Notes under the pieces: generated by a model
The model's input: the letters and a program-made list of their open reading frames with translations, nothing else
What the model was told of the DNA's origin: nothing
Databases searched by the model: none
Position numbers and translations under genes: made by a program
Assembly (NCBI GenBank): GCA_900548815.1
Contig: URLR01000024.1
Span: 1 to 27,531, forward strand
Reading direction: 5' to 3'
DNA: 27,531 bases
Source of the DNA: an uncultured Collinsella sp.
GTDB taxonomy: Bacteria; Actinomycetota; Coriobacteriia; Coriobacteriales; Coriobacteriaceae
In this document: one piece after another, positions 7,750 to 13,745 of the stretch
Layout: the number at the start of each line of letters is the position of its first letter
Position numbering within the stretch: position 1 is the stretch's first letter

Positions 7750-7784
7750 AGGCAGGTAGATATTCGTATCTACCTGCCTTTTTA
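7750..7784 (+). terminator. ssrA intrinsic terminator
   Basis: A perfect 13-bp stem (7750-7762 with 7767-7779) closes on a TTCG tetraloop and is followed by a run of T. It starts nine bases after the tmRNA CCA end. Confidence 0.93.
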
Positions 7785-7792
7785 TTTCTAGT

Positions 7793-7844
7793 CCGTACCG
7801 CGGAGAATCGAACTCTGTGCAGGGCGCGGGCGTTAGGAAAACGC
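7793..7844 (-). repeat. 52-bp direct repeat, copy 1, carrying an inverted ssrA 3' fragment
   Basis: This copy matches 8007-8058 closely over 52 bases (differences at a few positions only). Bases 7799-7816 match the reverse complement of the tmRNA T-arm (7715-7732) at 17 of 18 positions. It starts only nine bases after the ssrA terminator T run. It is followed by small GC-rich hairpins (AAAACGC-GTAA-GCGTTTT at 7838-7855; GTTCGC-GAA-GCGAAC at 7901-7915). No gene is seen between 7785 and 8352. Confidence 0.8.
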
Positions 7845-7920
7845 GTAAGCGTTTTTAGCCCGCGGGCGAGGACGCCGGCAGACGGCCGAAGCCGGTGCGG
7901 GTTCGCGAAGCGAACACGCG

Positions 7921-7932
7921 GATTCTCCGCGC
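7921..7932 (+). repeat. Direct 12-base copy of the ssrA 3' region
   Basis: GATTCTCCGCGC is identical to tmRNA positions 7722-7733 and in the same orientation. It lies between the two inverted copies. Short duplicates of the ssrA 3' end are the usual scar of integrases that target tmRNA genes, but 12 bases alone could be chance. Confidence 0.45.
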
Positions 7933-8006
7933 AAACTATCAGCTCAATATGGATGCGATGTTTATCGAATCTCAGCCGGCCATGCGCCGCATCAACGGAT
8001 CCCCCC

Positions 8007-8058
8007 CCGTACCGCGGAGAATCGAACTCCGTGCAGGGCGCGAGCGTAAAGAAAACGC
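8007..8058 (-). repeat. 52-bp direct repeat, copy 2, carrying an inverted ssrA 3' fragment
   Basis: Bases 8013-8030 match the reverse complement of the tmRNA T-arm (7715-7732) at 18 of 18 positions. The unit repeats 7793-7844 exactly 214 bases downstream. It is preceded by a run of eight C (8001-8008). Confidence 0.8.
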
Positions 8059-8073
8059 CTCAGTGACGCAGAG

Positions 8074-8212
8074 TGGGACGCGCTTTCCCAATGGCGGCCC
8101 AGGCGGAAAGTCCATCCCGGAATCCGCGCTCAGACTGGGACGTAGTTTCCGGATGGCACCTCAAGCGGAAACTGCGACCCGGAATTTGCTCTGAGACCGG
8201 GACGCGCTTTCC
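8074..8212 (+). repeat. 62-bp tandem repeat, about 2.3 units
   Basis: The 15-base core (T/C)GGGACGCGCTTTCC occurs at 8074, 8136 (variant GTAGTTTCC) and 8198, so spacing is exactly 62 bases twice. Each full unit also contains the reverse-complement-like segment GCGGAAA...CCCGGAAT, so each unit can fold into a hairpin. It ends about 140 bases before the patatin gene, and no ORF uses it. Confidence 0.8.
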
Positions 8213-8352
8213 CAACGGCCGCTCATGATCGTTGTGGAGCAGTCAATTTGGGGGTTGGCTTGATCGTCCCGCCCCCTCAACTCCAAAACCTGCGCGCTCG
8301 CCATCCCAAAACTGGGTAGAAGAAGGCCAAAACGCAATCGCAGGAGGTCAAT

Positions 8353-9231
8353 ATGACTGCAGAAGATAAGGCAAAGAACGCCGGCAAGGTCGCGCTCGTC
8401 CTGGAGGGCGGTAGTTTTCGAGGGCAGTTTACCGCGGGCGTGCTCGACGTTCTCATGGAGGCTGGCGTCGAGATTCCGGCGGTATATGGCGTATCGGCCG
8501 GCGCCCTCAACGGCGTGAACTACAAGTCGCACCAGATCGGCCGTGCCAACCGCATCAACCTGGCTTTCTGCAACGACAGCCGCTTCATGGGCGCCGCATC
8601 GTTTGCGTCCACGGGCTCCATTGTGGGTTACGACTTTATCTTCAACGATGTCCAGGACCGCTTGGATCCCTTTGACAACGAGACGTTCGACGCGAGCCCC
8701 ATCGAGATGTACGCCGTCGCGACGGACATGCTTTTTGGAACCGCCACGTACCTTCCGGTCAAAAGCGCCGTACTTGACCTCGATGCCGTGCGCGCATCGA
8801 CGTCGCTGCCGCTGGTGACGCCGCCGGTCGAGATTGACGGGCACAAATACGTCGATGGTGGCGTGGCCGATTCGATCCCCATCGAGCACGTGCTGGAGGA
8901 GGCGGGCTTCGACCGTGCAGTCGTCATCGTCACGCAGGACCGTTCGTATGAGAAAAAGCCTTACGAGTTTATGCCTGCCGCGCGCGCCCGCTATGCCGAC
9001 TACCCCTATCTGCTCGAGGGAATCGAGACGCGCCACGACCGCTACAACATCCAGCGTATGCACCTGTGGAAGTATGAGCGCGAGGGCCGTGCGTTGGTCG
9101 TCGCTCCGCAAAAGCCGGTCGAGGTCGGCCATGTCGAGCACGATCCGGCAAAGCTTTTGGACCTGTATATCCAGGGCCGTCAGGAGGCAAAGCGCCTGCT
9201 CACGGAAATCCAAGAGTTCGTTGAGCGCTAG
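8353..9231 (+). CDS. Patatin-like phospholipase
   Basis: A 292-residue predicted lipid acyl hydrolase of the bacterial patatin family (YjjU-like). It has the oxyanion-hole glycine-rich segment LEGGSFRGQFTAGV (residues 17-30), the nucleophile elbow GVSAG (46-50, Ser 48) and the catalytic DGG (168-170, Asp 168), which form the Ser-Asp dyad. No signal peptide is visible, so it is probably cytoplasmic or membrane-associated. AGGAGGTC (8342-8349) gives a strong ribosome-binding site just before the ATG. It appears monocistronic, between the repeat region and the ribosomal operon. The physiological substrate is unknown. Confidence 0.9.
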   Translation: MTAEDKAKNAGKVALVLEGGSFRGQFTAGVLDVLMEAGVEIPAVYGVSAGALNGVNYKSHQIGRANRINLAFCNDSRFMGAASFASTGSIVGYDFIFNDVQDRLDPFDNETFDASPIEMYAVATDMLFGTATYLPVKSAVLDLDAVRASTSLPLVTPPVEIDGHKYVDGGVADSIPIEHVLEEAGFDRAVVIVTQDRSYEKKPYEFMPAARARYADYPYLLEGIETRHDRYNIQRMHLWKYEREGRALVVAPQKPVEVGHVEHDPAKLLDLYIQGRQEAKRLLTEIQEFVER

Positions 9232-9331
9232 CGATAGCGAACCCTCAAAAAATGACAACAGCTAAAGAGCTGGGAAAATCACGGCTCGTGAATGACATGT
9301 GCAGAAACTCTGGTCGGAGCCAAAATACCTG

Positions 9332-9359
9332 TTGACTCGTACGGCGAGCGGGGTAATAT
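9332..9359 (+). promoter_or_regulatory. rplM-rpsI promoter
   Basis: TTGACT (9332-9337) and TAATAT (9354-9359) are separated by 16 bases. The roughly 60-base leader contains a CAGAG...CTCTG stem (about 9374-9394). Autoregulation by a ribosomal protein is possible but not shown. Confidence 0.65.
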
Positions 9360-9425
9360 GGACGGGTTACTTGCAGAGCCCCGTGAATCTCTGTAACAAC
9401 ACGTACTGTACATGGAGGAGTCTAA

Positions 9426-9869
9426 GTGATTTCGAAATCGACTCACTACGCCAAGCAGGGCGAGGTCCAGCGCAACTGGGTTCTCGTCGACGCCGATGGT
9501 GCTGTCCTGGGCCGTCTTGCCACCCAGATCGCAATGATCCTGCGCGGTAAGAACAAGCCCCAGTTCACGCCCAACAGCGACTGCGGCGACTTCGTTGTCG
9601 TCATCAACGCCGATAAGGTCCAGCTTACCGGTAACAAGGCTGACACGAAGACCTATTATCGCCACAGCGGCTACAACGGCGGCCTCAAGGCTGAGAGCTT
9701 CCGCCAGGCTATGGAGAAGCACCCGGAGAAGGTCATCGAGCGCGCCGTTCGCGGTATGCTGCCCAAGACCACCCTCGGCCGTGCCCAGATGACCAAGCTT
9801 AAGGTCTACGCTGGTGCCGAGCATCCGCATGCTGCCCAGAACCCCACGAAGATTGAGCTGGAGGCTTAA
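9426..9869 (+). CDS. rplM: 50S ribosomal protein L13
   Basis: A 147-residue uL13 protein, a 23S rRNA-binding subunit protein that joins early in 50S assembly. Typical family segments include RNWVLVDADGAVLGRLAT, GDFVVVINADKVQLTGNK, KTYYRHSGYNGG and RGMLPKTTLGR. The start is GTG at 9426, preceded by GGAGGAG (9413-9419). Length matches the family norm. It is followed two bases later by rpsI, the conserved bacterial pair. Confidence 0.98.
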   Translation: MISKSTHYAKQGEVQRNWVLVDADGAVLGRLATQIAMILRGKNKPQFTPNSDCGDFVVVINADKVQLTGNKADTKTYYRHSGYNGGLKAESFRQAMEKHPEKVIERAVRGMLPKTTLGRAQMTKLKVYAGAEHPHAAQNPTKIELEA

Positions 9870-9871
9870 AG

Positions 9872-10267
<396 letters not shown>

Positions 10268-10297
10268 GGTTTTATCTCCTTTCGAGATACAATGTAC

Positions 10298-10342
10298 AAG
10301 CGGGGCCTGCCGATTCCTCGGCGGGTCCCGCTTTTCTTTTTC
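10298..10342 (+). terminator. rplM-rpsI intrinsic terminator
   Basis: A 16-bp stem (10298-10313 with 10318-10333) contains two G-U wobbles in the plus-strand RNA. A four-base loop and a T-rich tail (TTTCTTTTT) complete it. A small extra hairpin, TATCTC/GAGATA, lies just upstream (10273-10289). Confidence 0.9.
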
Positions 10343-10390
10343 GACTAGGGCGGGCGGTTGCATATCGCCTGCTAGGGAAGGAGCGATCCT

Positions 10391-11728
10391 ATGCCCCAGA
10401 ACATCTTCGGTACCGACGGCGTTCGTGGCGTCGCCAACGCCGATCTTTCGTGCGACCTCGCGTTTCGCCTGGGCCGCGCGGCGACCAAGTTTCTTGGTCC
10501 GGACATCTGCATCGGCCGTGACACGCGCCTTTCGGGCACTATGCTCGAGAGCGCTCTGACCGCCGGCATTATGGCCGAGGGCGGCCGCCCGCACTGCTGC
10601 GGCGTTATCCCCACGCCGGCCGTGGCGCTGCTCACCGTCCAAAACGAGCTCGATGGCGGCATCGTCATCTCCGCTTCGCATAATCCGCCGGAGTTCAACG
10701 GCATCAAGTTCTTTAGCCGCAAGGGCATGAAGCTTCCCGATGCTGTCGAGGAAGAGATCAGCGCCTGGGTCATGTCCGAGGAAGCCATGGCTGCCGACAC
10801 GCTGCCGACCGGTGCCGGCGTGGGCCACATCATCAAGATGAAGGACGCTCGCAAGGCATACGTCGACCACGCCATCGATACGCTTGATGGCCTGAGGCTC
10901 GACGGCCTGGTCGTTGCCGTCGACTGCGGCCACGGTGCTTCTTGCCAGACCACGCCCGCCGCGCTGCAGCGCCTGGGTGCTACGGTCCATGCCATCAACA
11001 CCGATTATTGCGGCACCGACATCAACGTTGAGTGCGGCTCTACGCACCTCGAGCCCCTGCGCGAGCTCGTGCTGCGCACCCATGCTGACATCGGTCTGGC
11101 CCACGACGGCGACGCCGACCGCGTACTGTTCGTGGACAGCGAGGGCAATGAGATCGACGGTGACTACATCCTGGCTATCTGCGGTTCTGACCTCGCCGCT
11201 CGCGGCAAGCTCGCTAACTCCGAGATCGTTTCGACCGTCATGTGCAACCTGGGCTTCTCCATCGCTATGAAGGAGCAGGGCTTCGAGATGGTCCAGACCG
11301 CCGTGGGCGACCGCTACGTTCTGGAGCGCATGCTCGCGGACGGCGCCGTCATCGGCGGCGAACAGTCCGGCCACATCATCTTCCTGGAGCACAACACCAC
11401 CGGCGACGGCCTGGTGACGGCTCTGCAGCTGCTGGCCGTGCTCAAGCGCACCGGTCGTACCCTCACCGATCTTTCCGGCATCATGAAGAAGTACCCGCAG
11501 GTGCTCGTCAACGTGCATTCCGACAACAAGGCCGGCCTGGACGATTGCCAGCCCATCTGGGATGCCGTCGCTGCTGCCGAGAAGGAGCTTGACGGCCGCG
11601 GCCGCATTCTGGTGCGCCCGAGCGGTACCGAGCCGCTGGTCCGTGTGATGGCCGAGGCCGAGACGCACGAGCTGACCCAGCGCGTTGTCGACGACATCGT
11701 CGAGGTTGTCAAGCGCGAACTTCCCTAA
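10391..11728 (+). CDS. glmM: Phosphoglucosamine mutase
   Basis: A 445-residue cytoplasmic enzyme converting glucosamine-6-phosphate to glucosamine-1-phosphate, the step leading to UDP-GlcNAc for cell-wall synthesis. Visible motifs are the N-terminal FGTDGVRG (6-13), the phosphoserine loop SASHNPP (Ser 96 is the phosphorylated residue), the metal-binding DGDADR (239-244), sugar-binding GGEQSGH (322-328) and phosphate-binding RPSGTEP (409-415). All are intact and the length fits the family. AAGGAG (10378-10383) precedes the ATG. It lies in a group with a PTS EIIA and nagB, both linked to amino-sugar use, though its own transcript may end before them. Confidence 0.97.
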   Translation: MPQNIFGTDGVRGVANADLSCDLAFRLGRAATKFLGPDICIGRDTRLSGTMLESALTAGIMAEGGRPHCCGVIPTPAVALLTVQNELDGGIVISASHNPPEFNGIKFFSRKGMKLPDAVEEEISAWVMSEEAMAADTLPTGAGVGHIIKMKDARKAYVDHAIDTLDGLRLDGLVVAVDCGHGASCQTTPAALQRLGATVHAINTDYCGTDINVECGSTHLEPLRELVLRTHADIGLAHDGDADRVLFVDSEGNEIDGDYILAICGSDLAARGKLANSEIVSTVMCNLGFSIAMKEQGFEMVQTAVGDRYVLERMLADGAVIGGEQSGHIIFLEHNTTGDGLVTALQLLAVLKRTGRTLTDLSGIMKKYPQVLVNVHSDNKAGLDDCQPIWDAVAAAEKELDGRGRILVRPSGTEPLVRVMAEAETHELTQRVVDDIVEVVKRELP

Positions 11729-11799
11729 TGGTCAAAAACCGTTGCCAAGTGGTAAACTGTTAAGGTTATTTTGATTGATTGGTATGTCCGAGGGGGAGC

Positions 11800-12297
11800 A
11801 TGTTCACTAAAGTCCTAAGGTCTTTTGGTATGCGTGGTCGAGTCCTTACGCTGGATGCTCCCATCTCGGGCGATGTCATTCCGTTGTCCGAGGTCAATGA
11901 CCAGACGTTTGCCACCGGCCTTTTGGGCCAGGGCGTGGCGATTCAGCCTACCGGCACGCGCGTGATTGCGCCGGCAGATGCCAAGGTCGAGGCCATTTTT
12001 CCCACGGGACACGCCGTTGCGCTTAACACGGTCGATGGCTTGGACGTGCTCATCCACGTTGGTTTGGACACTGTTCAGCTCGAGGGCAAGCACTTTACCG
12101 TACATGCGCAAGTGGGTGACATCGTCCATAAGGGTGATGTACTCATTGAGTTCGATCGCGAGGCAATTGCTGCCGAGGGCTACGACGTGACGGTTCCCAT
12201 CTTGGTATGCAACTCCGTTGAGTTCTCGAGCATCAAAGGCTCCGTTGGTGTGCATGTCGAAGAGATGAACCAACTCATCGTTGCTCGCGAGCGCTAG
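11800..12297 (+). CDS. crr: PTS glucose-type EIIA component
   Basis: A 165-residue single-domain EIIA-Glc family phosphocarrier, moving phosphate from HPr to a sugar-specific EIIB in the cytoplasm. The two active-site histidines are seen at His 71 (FPTGHAVAL) and His 86 (LIHVGLDTV), spaced 15 apart as in E. coli Crr (75 and 90); the second is the phosphorylated one. I place the start at ATG 11800, after the G-rich AGGGGGAG (11791-11798), instead of an upstream in-frame start at 11779. An ATG at 11830 is also possible. No EIIBC gene is nearby, so it must serve a permease encoded elsewhere, probably for glucose or N-acetylglucosamine, given the nagB neighbour. In Gram-negatives it also regulates by inducer exclusion; whether it does here is unknown. 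The gene name follows family only. Confidence 0.88.
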   Translation: MFTKVLRSFGMRGRVLTLDAPISGDVIPLSEVNDQTFATGLLGQGVAIQPTGTRVIAPADAKVEAIFPTGHAVALNTVDGLDVLIHVGLDTVQLEGKHFTVHAQVGDIVHKGDVLIEFDREAIAAEGYDVTVPILVCNSVEFSSIKGSVGVHVEEMNQLIVARER

Positions 12298-12568
12298 CAA
12301 GTGCACGTGGCCATTAGCCTACAATTCAAACACGTTTACGGAGGGCGCCCTTGAAAGAGGACGCCCTCCGTGGCAAGATGGGATTTGTCCGAAGCTAAAA
12401 GGCTTTGGGTCACCGTGGACGGGCAGGGGCCTCGACGCGGTTAGACACGAGACGCATACATTACGCGACCTCGCCCTGGTGGCCGCACACGTTGGTTGCG
12501 GCCGACGCGGGCCGCGGGCAAGTGCTTGTAAGGGAGCCTTGCCTCTCTTGTACGAGAAAGGACGCGTA
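12298..12568 (+). promoter_or_regulatory. Structured intergenic leader of nagB
   Basis: There is no gene in these 271 bases, although one reading frame stays open. They contain a perfect 10-bp hairpin without a T tract (ACGGAGGGCG 12338-12347 with CGCCCTCCGT 12362-12371). A perfect 7-bp hairpin follows (GGCCGCA 12481-12487 with TGCGGCC 12497-12503), and a GGCAAG...CTTGCC stem close to the ribosome-binding site. No known riboswitch class was recognised by eye. Confidence 0.45.
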
Positions 12569-13297
12569 ATGAAGATCATTAAAGCTAAAGACTACGAGGA
12601 TATGAGCCGCAAGGCCGCTAATATCATTTCGGCGCAGGTTATCCTCAAGCCCGACTGTGTACTGGGCCTTGCCACCGGCTCCACCCCGATCGGTGCCTAC
12701 AAGCAGCTCGCTGCTTGGTACAAGAAGGGCGACGTCGACTTTGCCGAGGTCAGCACCTATAACCTGGACGAGTATCGCGGCCTTTCGCACGACGATCCCC
12801 AGAGCTATCACTACTTCATGCGTGAGAACTTCTTCGATCACATCAACATCGACCTGAACAACACGCATGTGCCCGACGGTTCCAACCCCGACGCCGCCGC
12901 TGCCTGCTCTGAGTACGACAAGATCGTCGCCGCCGCCGGTTACCCGGATCTGCAGCTGCTCGGCATCGGCAACAACGGCCACATCGGCTTCAACGAGCCC
13001 GATGACCACTTCTCCAAGGGCACGCACTGCGTCGACCTCACCGAGAGCACCATTCAGGCCAACAGCCGCCTGTTCGACAGCATCGACGATGTTCCCCGTC
13101 AGGCCTACACCATGGGTACCCAGACCATCATGTATGCCCGCATGATCCTGGTCGTCGCCAACGGCGAGGCCAAGGCTCAGGCCGTGCATGACATGTGCTA
13201 TGGTCCGGTTACGCCCGAGTGCCCGGCTTCGATCCTGCAGCTGCACACTAACTGCGTTGTCGTTGCCGACGAGGCCGCCCTTTCGCTCTGCGAGTAG
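12569..13297 (+). CDS. nagB: Glucosamine-6-phosphate deaminase
   Basis: A 242-residue cytoplasmic enzyme converting glucosamine-6-phosphate to fructose-6-phosphate and ammonia. The length equals the short Gram-positive type. Key segments are GLATGSTPIGAY (phosphate loop, residues 33-44), the acid/base region YNLDEY (Asp 67) and GNNGHIGFNEP (His 138). The true start is ATG 12569, with GAAAGGA just upstream (about 12555-12561). The frame stays open back to 12281, but the extra 96 residues resemble no protein and lie over hairpins. The neighbours glmM and EIIA suggest a local amino-sugar theme. It ends at the terminator at 13330. Confidence 0.95.
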   Translation: MKIIKAKDYEDMSRKAANIISAQVILKPDCVLGLATGSTPIGAYKQLAAWYKKGDVDFAEVSTYNLDEYRGLSHDDPQSYHYFMRENFFDHINIDLNNTHVPDGSNPDAAAACSEYDKIVAAAGYPDLQLLGIGNNGHIGFNEPDDHFSKGTHCVDLTESTIQANSRLFDSIDDVPRQAYTMGTQTIMYARMILVVANGEAKAQAVHDMCYGPVTPECPASILQLHTNCVVVADEAALSLCE

Positions 13298-13329
13298 CGC
13301 GAATCCTGCAGCTCGACATAGCCTTGCCT

Positions 13330-13357
13330 AAGGCCTCCGCTTTGCGGGGGCCTTTTT
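13330..13357 (+). terminator. nagB intrinsic terminator
   Basis: An 11-bp stem AAGGCCTCCGC / GCGGGGGCCTT (one U-G wobble) with a TTT loop, followed by a run of T. Confidence 0.93.
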
Positions 13358-13381
13358 GCTATCCCTTTCTGTCCACTTGAC

Positions 13382-13641
13382 CAAAAACTTGCCGCAAGCT
13401 TGACGAATGCCGGATGTCCAACAGCTTGATTCATTCTATACCAGATTCTATGCAAAAATGCCACTAGAAGGTCGTAGACGGTAGCGGGTGCTAGGCGAGT
13501 TGAATGACATGGCTGAACCTTGTTCATCTGCGTTACACTGCCGCTTAGATGGGACAAGCTGACAAGCTCATTTACCTGCTTAAAGACCGATTAGTCGGGG
13601 GATTAATAACAATCGGCCCTCGCTGTACAAAAACTTGCCGC
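13382..13641 (+). repeat. Two copies of CAAAAACTTGCCGC flanking a candidate promoter
   Basis: The 14-base sequence occurs identically at 13382-13395 and 13628-13641 in the 448-bp gap before the large regulator gene. Between them TTGATT (13426-13431) and TATGCA (13449-13454) lie 17 bases apart, a weak promoter candidate. No gene is seen in 13358-13745. Confidence 0.5.
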
Positions 13642-13745
13642 TTGCGTACCAAAAGACAACCTAAAACACAAGGTCGCTCTATTCATAGCGCGGCTTGTAT
13701 GGTCTTGCGGCTACAGTGTCCATACGGTCGAGTTGAGGAGCGGGC

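Noticed and set aside
12281..12568. N-terminal extension of NagB by 96 residues
   Set aside because: The extension covers GC-rich hairpins and matches no NagB; a ribosome-binding site and full-length 242-residue start are at 12569.
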